Assembly (NCBI RefSeq): GCF_029960785.1
Contig: NZ_JASBQE010000057.1
Span: forward strand, 1 to 64,000
DNA from: Polyangium sp. 15x6
GTDB lineage: Bacteria; Myxococcota_A; Polyangia; Polyangiales; Polyangiaceae
Direction of reading: 5' to 3'
DNA: 64,000 bases
Made by a program: the position numbers and the translations under genes. Every line of letters starts with the position of its first letter. Position 1 is the first letter of the stretch. Below are positions 41,502-49,927 of this stretch, piece after piece. The notes beneath the pieces are model-generated. The model had not been told where the DNA came from. It did no database searches and saw nothing but the letters and a program-made list of their open reading frames with translations.

Positions 41502-43091
41502 ATGCAAAAGGTTCTCGCGATCCTCGGTGGTTTTTTCCTCTCGGCGCTCAGCGGCTGCATCGTCCTGTACCACCTCGACGCCTACGACGATCCTGCGGCG
41601 AACGCCAGCACGGGCGGCGCGGGGGGGCTCGGCGGCGCAGGGGGAGCCGGAGGCGAAGGCGGGCAAGGGGGAGGGACCTGCCGCGTCGAATGGTGCCATA
41701 CCATGGACCCGGAGGCGTCGCCTTGCGCCGTTGCTTGTCCTTCCTTCGAAAGCAAGCGCATCGAGGCGGCGTCCGATCAGGATGTCCGTGGGATCGCCGT
41801 CGGATTGGATACCGGCGACGAGCGCATCTATGTCACCGGGCGCTACCGCAGCACATTGATGATCGGCGGCGTGAGCGTCACGAGCGAGAGCGGACCCGGG
41901 GATGACGACGCGTACGTGGCCGCGTTCGACCCCATCCTCGGGGGCGTGAACGTGAAGGGCCTCCATGAAGTGGACGCGCAGGGCACGAAGCTCGACGCGT
42001 TCCCCCGGATTGGATTCGACGTCGCCCATGGCGCAGGGAAACAGGTGATCGTCGGAGGCTGGTACAGCAAGGATGGTCATGGGCTGAACGCGTTCGTCCG
42101 TGCGTATTCGTCGGACCTCGCGACGGCCTCATGGACGCGGACCCTCGGGGGCATCGGGACCGACGGCGTCGTGGCGGTCGCGACCCATGAAACGAAGGTC
42201 TTCGCGCTCGGCTTTCTCGGCTCGGGGGAGATGATGCCGGGCGAAAACAGCGTGCCGTGCGCGGCCGGCTCGACGCTCGTCCCCGCGGGCGAATCCCACA
42301 TGTTCCTCATCGCCTTCGATTCGGGGGGGACGTGCCAATGGGTCAAGCACTTCTCCGGCGGCGTGCACGAGCCGAAAGCCATGGCCGTGAACGGCAGCGG
42401 GGACATCTTCATCACGGGTACGTACAAGAACGAGCTCGACGGGACGGAGAAAAACCCGCCGCCCCCGACCAACATGGGAGGAGCCCCGTCGATGTTCGTG
42501 ATGAAGCTGGGATCCGAGGACGGGAACGTCGCGTGGGTCCGGAGCCACGGCGGAGGCAGCGATGCGGCGAACCCGCGCGGGATCGCGGCGACCGTGGGTG
42601 AATCCGTGCTCGTGACGGGATCCATGACCGGAGCCGTCGATTTCGGCAGAGGTACGATCGTCGCCGACAAGAAGAGCCCGTTCGTCGTGTCGATCCTGGA
42701 TGGCCAGACCACCCATTGGAGCACGGCCATCACCAGCGCCGACTCTACCGCCACGGGGGATTCCGAGGGGATCAACGTCGTGCCGAACGGCATCGGCGGG
42801 GCGCTGATATCGGGCACCTACGCGAGGGATATCGACTTCGATCCCAAGAACCCCGGACCCGACGTCGAGGACCCGCTCCAGGGCGCGTTCCTGGCCCGGT
42901 TCGACGACGCCGGGCAACTGCAATGGTTCCAGAACCTCGGCGGGGGTGAAGCGCCGCAGGAGCGCTGGCTCCGGCTGGCCGTCGGCCAGTCGGGAATTTA
43001 CATGGGCGCGGGCTGGACACCGGCGTTCCTGTTCGAAGAACAGACCGCGCAGACGGGGCTCGATATCGTGATCGCCAAGATCACGCCCTGA
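41502..43091 (+). CDS. Large lipoprotein with beta-propeller-like repeats, second copy
   Basis: The 529-aa protein (MQKVLAILGGFFLSALSGC; lipobox Cys19) has a Gly-rich linker, a CRVEWCHTM...CAVAC cluster and propeller-type blocks (DERIYVTGRYRSTL, KQVIVGGWYSKDG, GDIFITGTYKNEL, ESVLVTGSMTGAVDFG). It is a diverged paralogue of the preceding gene, 39 bp upstream. It is the last gene of the kinase operon, followed by a strong bidirectional hairpin terminator at 43206-43241. Confidence 0.82.
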   Translation: MQKVLAILGGFFLSALSGCIVLYHLDAYDDPAANASTGGAGGLGGAGGAGGEGGQGGGTCRVEWCHTMDPEASPCAVACPSFESKRIEAASDQDVRGIAVGLDTGDERIYVTGRYRSTLMIGGVSVTSESGPGDDDAYVAAFDPILGGVNVKGLHEVDAQGTKLDAFPRIGFDVAHGAGKQVIVGGWYSKDGHGLNAFVRAYSSDLATASWTRTLGGIGTDGVVAVATHETKVFALGFLGSGEMMPGENSVPCAAGSTLVPAGESHMFLIAFDSGGTCQWVKHFSGGVHEPKAMAVNGSGDIFITGTYKNELDGTEKNPPPPTNMGGAPSMFVMKLGSEDGNVAWVRSHGGGSDAANPRGIAATVGESVLVTGSMTGAVDFGRGTIVADKKSPFVVSILDGQTTHWSTAITSADSTATGDSEGINVVPNGIGGALISGTYARDIDFDPKNPGPDVEDPLQGAFLARFDDAGQLQWFQNLGGGEAPQERWLRLAVGQSGIYMGAGWTPAFLFEEQTAQTGLDIVIAKITP

Positions 43092-43205
43092 TCGCGGCCG
43101 TTTGCCTCGCTACACGCCTGGAGGTCGTTCCAGCTCTCGTGGTAGCCTCCGCCCTGGTCAACGGAGGTGGTGGAGGGTCGGCAGGGCGGCTCGTGCCGTG
43201 GTCCT

Positions 43206-43241
43206 CGGGGCCCTCGATTTCTGAAGAATCGAGGCGCCCCG
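43206..43241. terminator. Bidirectional stem-loop terminator between convergent genes
   Basis: CGGGGCCCTCGATTTCT pairs with AGAATCGAGGCGCCCCG over 16-17 bp with a 2-base loop and one mismatch or bulge. TTTT follows on the plus strand at 43243 and there is a less clear T-rich side on the minus strand. It sits between the stop codons at 43091 (plus) and 43255 (minus). Confidence 0.75.
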
Positions 43242-43254
43242 GTTTTCCTCGCCG

Positions 43255-43809
43255 TCAGCGCGCGGCGAACGTCATGTTGAAGACGGGCAATTCCTTGTCG
43301 CCGCCTTCGAGCTTCACCGTGCGCTTCGTCGCGTAGAGCGCGTCGAGCACCGCGACGATCTCCCGGAACGGCGTGCGGTTGTCCGTGTGCAAGATCGCCT
43401 GATCGAGCTTCTTGTCGCTCGGATCGCGGTGATTCGCGTTCGCCTGCCATTCCGCCGCGAGCTTCTTCTCGAGGTCGGGGTATTGCACGAGCTCGCCGGC
43501 CTGCTGCGAGGTCTTCGGAATGCGGATCTCGCTCACGACGGTCGCGCCCTGCTTCCACACGAGCGCGAAATCACTCTCGCCGATGTGCACGTTCAGCACT
43601 TTTTCCGGCGGAGTGATGGTGAGCGGGTCCGGGCTCGGAGGCCCGGGGACCTGCGCGTCCGCATTGATGCGGGAGTTCGTCACCCAGACGGCCGTGATGA
43701 GCAGGAACGCGATCGTGCACATCAAGAGGTCGATGAACGGGACCATGTTGATCTCCGCATTCGTCGCCTTCTTCTTGCCGCCCTCGCTGCCAACGTCGAC
43801 GCCGCCCAT
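43255..43809 (-). CDS. exbD: ExbD/TolR-family protein
   Basis: The 184-aa protein has one membrane helix near the N-terminus (IDLLMCTIAFLLITAVWV, with the conserved Asp in PFIDLL) and a periplasmic domain with FREIVAVLDALYATKR near the end, as in ExbD/TolR proton-channel subunits. GGAGAAGGAG upstream fixes the ATG at 43809. No ExbB/TolQ or TonB gene is adjacent; the neighbour upstream is hddA, 149 bp away. It may pair with an ExbB coded elsewhere, powering gliding or outer-membrane transport, both ExbBD-type functions in myxobacteria. Confidence 0.88.
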   Translation of the reverse strand: MGGVDVGSEGGKKKATNAEINMVPFIDLLMCTIAFLLITAVWVTNSRINADAQVPGPPSPDPLTITPPEKVLNVHIGESDFALVWKQGATVVSEIRIPKTSQQAGELVQYPDLEKKLAAEWQANANHRDPSDKKLDQAILHTDNRTPFREIVAVLDALYATKRTVKLEGGDKELPVFNMTFAAR

Positions 43810-43958
43810 GGTGAATCTCCTTCTCCTCCGTCGTGCGCGAAGTCCGGTCGCGCTCGGGGAACGGCGAGAAGACACCGACCTCGCCGCCAGGTTCCGCGTT
43901 TTTTTCGACATCGGCGGGCCGGGAGATGTTTCCGGTACGGCTACGATTTTCCGCTCGG

Positions 43959-44954
43959 TCAGGATCGATGCATGTTGGCCATGATGCGGGCGCCATCCAT
44001 GTCGAAGCGGAAACGCAGCGGGCGCAGGCCCCGGGCGATCATGGTCTCGAGCACGCGGCGCCGATCCTGGGGGCGGACGTAGAACATGAAGAAGCCGCCG
44101 CCGCCCGCGCCCATGAGCTTGCCGCCGATCGCGCCGGCGTTCCGCGCCGCCTCGTAATGCTCGTCGATGACCGAGTCCGTCATCTTCGAGGCGAGCTTGC
44201 GCTTGTGCGACCAGTGCACGTGGAGGAGCTCGCCGTACTGATCGATGTCGCCGCTCGTGAGGATCCGGTAGGTCTCGTGGCCCATCTCCTTGATGCGGTG
44301 CATCGACTCGATCACGGGCGGCTCGAGCTCGCGGAGCCTCTGCCCCTGTTCGCTGAGGACGATGCGCGCCGGGCGCTCGATGCCGGACCAGATGATGACG
44401 AGGTTCGATTCGAGCTCGTCGAGCACCTCGTCCCGGACGGGCACGGGCTCGACGTGCACGGTGCCGTCGGGGTTGAAGCGGAAGGCCGTGACGTTGCCGA
44501 AGGCCGAGATGTACTGGTCCTGCTTGCCGATGGGCTCGCCGAGCCGCTCGATCTCCAGGGTGCACGCCTCCTCGGCGAGTTTTTCCGAGGAGACGAACTC
44601 GCGCTTGTACGTGTGGAGCGCGTTCAGGAGCGCGACCGTGAACGCGCTCGACGAGCCGAGGCCCGAGTTCGCCGGGAGATCGGCCACGCTCGTGAGCTCG
44701 ATCGAATGGTCGATGCCCGTCATCCGCAAGGCCTCGCGGAAGATCGGGTGCTCGACGCGATCGACGCTGGAGACGATCTCGGTCTTCGAATACGCGAGGC
44801 GGATGTCGCGGTGGAACCGCTTGTTCGCCGTGACGTAGATGTATTTGTCGATGGCCGCGGAGACGAGGTATCCCCCGAAGCGCGTCGAATACGCCGGGAG
44901 ATCGGTGCCGCCGCCGCCGAGCGAGAAGCGCACGGGCGCGCGAGAAATGATCAC
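43959..44954 (-). CDS. hddA: GHMP kinase, D-glycero-alpha-D-manno-heptose 7-phosphate kinase-like
   Basis: The 331-aa protein starts with a GTG (VIISRAPVRFSLGGGGTDLP) and has the GHMP motif LPANSGLGSSSAF near residue 100 and a C-terminal GGKLMGAGGGGFFMF motif. The opening and length match HddA, which phosphorylates heptose 7-phosphate to the 1,7-bisphosphate in GDP-heptose synthesis for surface polysaccharides or glycoproteins. It overlaps the nucleotidyltransferase gene by 4 bp (GTGA). No HddB phosphatase or GmhA is adjacent, so the pathway is only partly represented here. Confidence 0.85.
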   Translation of the reverse strand: MIISRAPVRFSLGGGGTDLPAYSTRFGGYLVSAAIDKYIYVTANKRFHRDIRLAYSKTEIVSSVDRVEHPIFREALRMTGIDHSIELTSVADLPANSGLGSSSAFTVALLNALHTYKREFVSSEKLAEEACTLEIERLGEPIGKQDQYISAFGNVTAFRFNPDGTVHVEPVPVRDEVLDELESNLVIIWSGIERPARIVLSEQGQRLRELEPPVIESMHRIKEMGHETYRILTSGDIDQYGELLHVHWSHKRKLASKMTDSVIDEHYEAARNAGAIGGKLMGAGGGGFFMFYVRPQDRRRVLETMIARGLRPLRFRFDMDGARIMANMHRS

Positions 44955-45715
44955 GTGGAGACCTCCGCCCGGGCGCCGAGATGCGCTTCGAGCTCCTGAT
45001 AACCGGATTCGGATCCGATTTCGTAAAACCTCTGCGTCACGGCGAGCGCCCGGAGCGCGCCCGACGCGGCGAGCCGCGAGAGCACGGGGGCGAGGTCGCT
45101 CGGGCCCTCGGGCAGCGCCGCGATGACCTCGCGGCGGAGCGCGATCGCGCCGTAGTCGATGTGATCCAGGGCAGGATCACGCGCCTCGCCGGGCTTGCGT
45201 TTCTGGTAGCGGAGGACGCGGCCGCCCACGATCTCGCAGTTCGAATCGTCCCAGCGATCTTCGTTGCGGTAGACGGACATCGTGCCGCGCGCCTCGGGGT
45301 GCGCTTCGAGATCCGCGAGCGGCGCGGCGTAGTCGAAGGGCAGGTACGAGTCGCCGTACGTCACGAGGAACGCCTCGCCGAGATGCGAAAGCGCGCGCCG
45401 GAGCGCGCCCGCCGTGCCGAGTCGGGTCTCGCCCTCGTCGGCGTAGGCGACGCGCAGCCCGAAGGCCGCGCCGTCCCCGATGGCCGCGCGGATCGCGTCG
45501 CCGAGGTGTCCGATGCAGAGCACGACCTCCTCGTAGCCTGCCTCGGCGAGCCGCGCGAGCAGGTGATGCCCGAACGGACGGCCCGCGATCGGGAGGAGGA
45601 ACTTCGGCATCTCGAGCGTGCGCGGGTACATGCGCGTGGCGAGGCCTCCGCAGAGGACCACGGCTTGCCGGCGCGCGGGCGGCGCGAGGGGAGCGTTCGA
45701 AGGGACGTTCGGCAC
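44951..45715 (-). CDS. hddC: Sugar-phosphate nucleotidyltransferase, HddC-like
   Basis: The 254-aa protein has the NTP-transferase signature LCGGLATRMYPRT followed by PKFLLPIAGRPF, and GTAGALRRAL, YGDSYLPFDY and DHIDYGAIA downstream. Its coupling to hddA (4-bp overlap) suggests D-glycero-D-manno-heptose 1-phosphate guanylyltransferase activity; alone, the sequence would only say glucose-1-phosphate nucleotidyltransferase-like. The GTG at 45715 is taken as start because the frame upstream becomes Arg/Pro-rich; it lacks a clear ribosome-binding site, so the start is uncertain. Confidence 0.78.
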   Translation of the reverse strand: MPNVPSNAPLAPPARRQAVVLCGGLATRMYPRTLEMPKFLLPIAGRPFGHHLLARLAEAGYEEVVLCIGHLGDAIRAAIGDGAAFGLRVAYADEGETRLGTAGALRRALSHLGEAFLVTYGDSYLPFDYAAPLADLEAHPEARGTMSVYRNEDRWDDSNCEIVGGRVLRYQKRKPGEARDPALDHIDYGAIALRREVIAALPEGPSDLAPVLSRLAASGALRALAVTQRFYEIGSESGYQELEAHLGARAEVST

Positions 45716-45960
45716 GGCGCGGGCGGAGCTTAGTCGGGTTTGGCCGCCGAGGAAAAAACACGCGGCACGCCCGGAGCGGTGAAACCCCGTCCAGGCCACA
45801 GTCCCGTAGATTTTTCGCTTCGGGGGTCGATACGCGGCGCGGCAAACCGGGAGGGTCGGGCATCGAACGAGAGCGCATGGGCGAGAGAGCTCCGGGGGAC
45901 GGGAGCGCGGTTCGGCTTTCCGAGCAAAGCCCCCGAGGGTCGAGAGGGGGGACGTGTGCG

Positions 45961-47430
45961 ATGAACGAGCCGTCGTTCGCGCGTGTATCGGTGGGAGACG
46001 TGCTCTTTGGAAAGTACCGGGTCGAGCGCGTCCTCGGCGTCGGCGGCATGGGGATCGTGGTCGCGGCGAGGCATACCCAGCTCGACGCGCTCTACGCCGT
46101 GAAGCTGATGCACCCGGCCGAGATCGGGAACCGGCAAGCGCTCGCGCGCTTCTTCCGGGAAGCACGGGCGGCCGCGAAGTTACGTAGCGAGCACGTGGCG
46201 CGTGTCTTCGACGCAGGCAGGACGCCGAGGGGCATCCCGTACATCTTGCTCGAGTACCTCGAAGGCTGCGATCTGCAGCAGCTCGGCAAGAAGCGCGAGT
46301 GTTTGCCCGTGGCCGAAGCCGTGCTCTACGTGATGCACGCCGCGACCGCGCTCGTCGAGGCCCACGCGGCCGGCATCATCCACCGCGATCTGAAGCCGGC
46401 AAACCTCTTCCTCACCCACAGACCCGACGGATCGCCCTGCGTCAAGGTGCTCGATTTCGGCATCTCGAAGCGCTGCGACGCCCGCGCGCCCTCGGGGATG
46501 ACCCGGACGACCGACATCCTCGGCTCGCCGCTCTACATGTCGCCGGAGCAGATGCGCTCGACGCGGGACGTCGACGCGCGGACGGATCTCTGGGCCCTCG
46601 GCGCCATCCTGTACAGGTTGCTCGCAGGAGAAGCGCCTTTCGCGGCGCGGAGTCTTTCGGACGTGTACGAGGGGATCCTGGAGCGAGAGCCGCGGCCGCT
46701 CTCGGTGCGTCGGCCCGACGTGCCCCCGGCCCTCGACGCGGTGGTGCGCCGCTGCCTGCGGAAAAACCCCGACGATCGTTTTCCCTCGGCGCTCGAGCTC
46801 GCCGCGGCGCTCGCGCCGTTCGTGCCCGAGGAGGAGACGCCGCGCAGCCTGCGCAAGCAGAGGGTGTCCTTGCCCTCGTCGCCGGCCGTGACCGTCCTGC
46901 CCGCGACGCTCCCGACGGATCCGGCGCCGGACGACGTGCCGACGTCGCCCGACTGCCGCGCCGCGATGAAGAGCGCGCCGACGCTCCGCTCCGTGCAGGA
47001 GCCGCCTCCGCCGAGCTCGACGTCCGAGCCGACGGGGGCCGCGTGGGGCGGTACGTGGACGGTTTCGGCGCGGGCGCGGGAGCACGGGTCACGCGTGGTG
47101 GTCGCGGCGCTGCTCGTCGCGGCCGTGGTGGGCGGCGGGACGGGGATCTGGGCGTCGCGGGAGGACCGGATCCTCGCAGCGCGTGCGCTCCCCGCGAGCG
47201 CCGCGGTGGATGAGGCGCAGGCGGCCCCGATGAACCTCGCGCCCGTCGCCCAGGCGCTCGCCGCACCCGCGGTCCCGTCCGAGAGCCCGAAGGTGCCCGC
47301 GCCGCCGACGAGCGTCGGTCTCGACGGATGCACGGACGAGGCGGAAGCGCCCCGGAGCGGGAGCGCGCAAGCCTACAAGAAAGAGCCGCTCAAGCGAGCG
47401 GCCGATCCTTTTGGTCGTTCACGCAAATGA
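45961..47430 (+). CDS. Membrane-anchored Ser/Thr protein kinase (second copy)
   Basis: The 489-aa protein has a kinase domain at about 20-290: GVGGMGIVV loop, Lys48, HRDLKPAN (D143), DFG 165-167, SPEQ. A Pro/Ser linker leads to one membrane helix at about 381-400 (VVVAALLVAAVVGGGTGIW) and an Ala/Pro-rich extracytoplasmic tail. The ATG at 45961 begins MNEPSFARVSVG, directly after GGGGGGACGTGTGCG. The next gene overlaps by ATGA and codes a TPR/PEGA-like secreted protein, repeating the arrangement of 37457-39840, although kinase sequences differ greatly. Confidence 0.92.
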   Translation: MNEPSFARVSVGDVLFGKYRVERVLGVGGMGIVVAARHTQLDALYAVKLMHPAEIGNRQALARFFREARAAAKLRSEHVARVFDAGRTPRGIPYILLEYLEGCDLQQLGKKRECLPVAEAVLYVMHAATALVEAHAAGIIHRDLKPANLFLTHRPDGSPCVKVLDFGISKRCDARAPSGMTRTTDILGSPLYMSPEQMRSTRDVDARTDLWALGAILYRLLAGEAPFAARSLSDVYEGILEREPRPLSVRRPDVPPALDAVVRRCLRKNPDDRFPSALELAAALAPFVPEEETPRSLRKQRVSLPSSPAVTVLPATLPTDPAPDDVPTSPDCRAAMKSAPTLRSVQEPPPPSSTSEPTGAAWGGTWTVSARAREHGSRVVVAALLVAAVVGGGTGIWASREDRILAARALPASAAVDEAQAAPMNLAPVAQALAAPAVPSESPKVPAPPTSVGLDGCTDEAEAPRSGSAQAYKKEPLKRAADPFGRSRK

Positions 47431-48383
47431 AACCTTATCTTCGGAAGAGCTCGATCCTCCTGGTCTCGGTCGTCTCGATGGTCTCGTCGTTCGCGCGGCC
47501 CGCGGCGGCCGAGGGGACACGCGAGCCGCTCGCCGAGGAGCGGGCGGAGGCCTTGTTCCGCCGCGCGCTCGAGCTGATGGACGAGGGCAAATACACGCGG
47601 GCCTGTCCGATGCTGGAGGAGAGTCGGCGGCTCGATCCAGCGATGGGGACGATGTTCCGCCTGGCCGAGTGTTACGAGCACACGGAGCGGCTCGGCGAGG
47701 CGTTCATGCTGTACCAGGATGTGGCCGCGCAGGCGCGGCAGCGTCACGCCGAGGAGCGCGTCGAGGTCGCGCGGGCGCGCCTGTCCGCGCTGAGCCCGCG
47801 GGTCGCGGTGGTGAACCTGAGCGTGCCCGAGGAGGTCCTGCGCGATCCGGAGCTCGCCATCACCTGGGATGAGCGCGCGATCGATCGGTCCCTGTGGAAC
47901 GCGGGCATCGTCGTCACGACGGGGACACACGTGCTCGAAGCGACCGCGCCGGGGAAGCGGTCGTTCCGGCGCGAGATCACGGTGGCGGAGGCGGGGACGC
48001 TGGTCGACGTGGAGGTGCCTCCGCTCGTGGACGAGGTCACGCGGCAGCTCATCGTGCTGCACCCCGATCCGCTGCCGCGGCCGATGACCTTCGAGGATCG
48101 GCGGTTTCTCTCGCTCGGGGCGCTCGTGGTGGGTCTCGGCGGGCTCACGATGGCCTCGATCGCAGGGCTCTCGACGTGGCTCGAGACGAGCGGGACGGCC
48201 GGCGAGCCGGAGGCAGCAGGGGCGCCCGTGACGAACGCAGCGGCGATCGTGGGGATGAGCCTTGCAGGGGCAGGGCTGTTCGCGGCGGGAACGCTTTGGC
48301 GCCCAGCGCCGGCCGGGGACGTGCGGTTCGCTATCGCGCCCGGGCCGGGCGGTGGGGCAGGGGTCGTTCAGCTCTCGTTCTGA
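47427..48383 (+). CDS. Secreted TPR/PEGA-like protein, partner of second kinase
   Basis: The 318-aa protein has a signal peptide ending near AAAEG, a TPR-like helical block (EALFRRALELMDEGKYTRAC, MFRLAECYEHTERLGEA), a PEGA-like strand region (LWNAGIVVTTGTHVLEATAP) and two C-terminal hydrophobic segments (FLSLGALVVGLGGLTMASI; AAAIVGMSLAGAGLFAAG). The stop is followed after 4 bp by a half copy of the dispersed hairpin element. It overlaps its kinase gene by 4 bp. Confidence 0.88.
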   Translation: MKPYLRKSSILLVSVVSMVSSFARPAAAEGTREPLAEERAEALFRRALELMDEGKYTRACPMLEESRRLDPAMGTMFRLAECYEHTERLGEAFMLYQDVAAQARQRHAEERVEVARARLSALSPRVAVVNLSVPEEVLRDPELAITWDERAIDRSLWNAGIVVTTGTHVLEATAPGKRSFRREITVAEAGTLVDVEVPPLVDEVTRQLIVLHPDPLPRPMTFEDRRFLSLGALVVGLGGLTMASIAGLSTWLETSGTAGEPEAAGAPVTNAAAIVGMSLAGAGLFAAGTLWRPAPAGDVRFAIAPGPGGGAGVVQLSF

Positions 48384-48387
48384 AGCG

Positions 48388-48499
48388 CAGCGCCGGGGTT
48401 TCACCCCGGGCCCGACCAGGGGCTGTCCGCCCCTGGACCCGGACCAGCGCAAGCGCTGGACCTTTGGTGCATCGGCCGCGATGCGGCCGATGCAAAGGT
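48388..48499 (+). repeat. Dispersed hairpin element, single half copy with altered hairpin
   Basis: Hairpins in order: CCGGGGTTTCACCCCGG, CAGGGG/CCCCTG, CCAGCGCAAGCGCTGG, and then, in place of the usual GAACTGCGC arms, TGCATCGGCCGC pairing with GCGGCCGATGCA. No spacer or second half follows; the stop codon of the convergent lipoprotein gene is at 48504. It fills the gap between two convergent genes. Confidence 0.88.
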
Positions 48500-48503
48500 G
48501 CCG

Positions 48504-49859
48504 TCAGGGCGCGGGGAACCTCGCGAGGTAGAGGTCGCAGTCGCCCGCGGTTTCGAGCGGGCCCTGGCCGAAGTCGATCGTCCCGTAAAACGAGCCCGTG
48601 ATGGCGGCGGCGCCGGTCCGGTCGACGGCGACGCCGCCGGCGAGCTGGTAGCTCGCATCGCCGATCGCGCGGCTCTGGACGTGTTTGCCCGTGGCGTCGT
48701 AGCGCGCGAAGTAGACGTCGGTCTGTCCGGCAGCTTCGAGCGCCAGGCCGCCGAGGTTCACGGCCTCGGTGAACGTCCCCGTCACGACGAGCCCGCCCTT
48801 GGGATCGGCCGCGATCCGGGGCGCCGAGTCGTCCCACTCCGCGGAGGTGAGCCGGAACGTGCGCGTCCAGAGCTCGGCGCCGGTGGGATCGAGTTTTCCG
48901 AGGAAGAGATCGCGGCCCTGGCTGGCGAGCTCGCCGCTGCCGAAATCGAGCCGGCCCTCGAAGAGCCCGCCGAAGAGGATGTTTCCCTGCGCGTCCGTGG
49001 CCACGGCCTGGATGACCTGGTCCGCGACGTCGCCGAAGGTCTTCGTGAAGACGTGGTTGCCGTCCGCGTCGAGCTTCACGAACACGGCGTCCACGCCGCC
49101 CGCGATCGTCGTCGGCCCGCCGCCGAAATCGACCGGCGCGAGCATGCCGCCGCCGAGGAGGACGTTTCCGCTCGCGTCCACGGCCACATCCATGCCGGAC
49201 TCGAGGCCCGCGCTGCCGAAGGATCGAGCCCAGACGACCGCGCCTTTCCCGTCGAGCTTCGCGACGAACACGTCCGTCGCGCCCACGCTCGTGAGCGTCT
49301 CGTCGCCGAGGACGAGCGTGCCGCTGAAGCTGCCCGTGACGACCAGCGTGTCGCCCCCGCCGGCGGCCATCCCGGACACGGTCGCGCCGAGCATGGTGCT
49401 GTAGACGTGCTTGCCGTCCGCGTCGAGCTTGCCGATCGCCGCGCCCGCCGCGCCCGTGGGCGTGAGCAGCCCGCCGCCGAGATCGAGCTCGGACTGCGTG
49501 TTCACCGCGATCACCCACGCGTCCTCGCCGGCGGCGATGATCCGCGGGATGCCGTCTTGCGAGGCCGATCCGAAGCGCATGCTCGCGCCGGGTTTGCCCT
49601 CGGCGTCCCACGTGGCGAACGCGATGTCGGTGCTGCCGGCGGAGACGAGCGGGCCGCCGCCGAAGTCGACCGTCCCCTCGAAGGTGCCGACGAGGGCGAC
49701 GTCGCCGCTTCCGCTCGTGGCCACCTCGATGCCGCGGTCGCAGCTCGTGCTGCCCGCGCGGATGCTGAAGGCGTTTCCCGCGGGCGGCGGGCTCTCTTCG
49801 GGAGTGCAGCCGACGGCGAGGGCCGCGCAGGCGAGAAGCAAGGTCGGTATCTTCATCAC
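48504..49859 (-). CDS. Lipoprotein with SBBP-type beta-propeller repeats
   Basis: The 451-aa protein has a lipobox AVGC (Cys18) and at least seven blocks of about 50 residues ending in patterns such as GTFEGTVDFGGGPL, GSFSGTLVLGDETL, GLFEGRLDFGSGEL and GSFYGTIDFGQGPL, each followed by a TDVFVAKLD-like strand. This is the SBBP/beta-propeller type common in myxobacterial surface lipoproteins. A start one codon later (49856) is equally possible. Ligand unknown. The next minus-strand gene lies 68 bp upstream. Confidence 0.85.
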   Translation of the reverse strand: MMKIPTLLLACAALAVGCTPEESPPPAGNAFSIRAGSTSCDRGIEVATSGSGDVALVGTFEGTVDFGGGPLVSAGSTDIAFATWDAEGKPGASMRFGSASQDGIPRIIAAGEDAWVIAVNTQSELDLGGGLLTPTGAAGAAIGKLDADGKHVYSTMLGATVSGMAAGGGDTLVVTGSFSGTLVLGDETLTSVGATDVFVAKLDGKGAVVWARSFGSAGLESGMDVAVDASGNVLLGGGMLAPVDFGGGPTTIAGGVDAVFVKLDADGNHVFTKTFGDVADQVIQAVATDAQGNILFGGLFEGRLDFGSGELASQGRDLFLGKLDPTGAELWTRTFRLTSAEWDDSAPRIAADPKGGLVVTGTFTEAVNLGGLALEAAGQTDVYFARYDATGKHVQSRAIGDASYQLAGGVAVDRTGAAAITGSFYGTIDFGQGPLETAGDCDLYLARFPAP

Positions 49860-49927
49860 GCGTATCCTTTCGGAAGAAGGGGGGTGTTCGGCCCCGCGAC
49901 CGAAGGATACGCGTTTCTCGACGCCCC

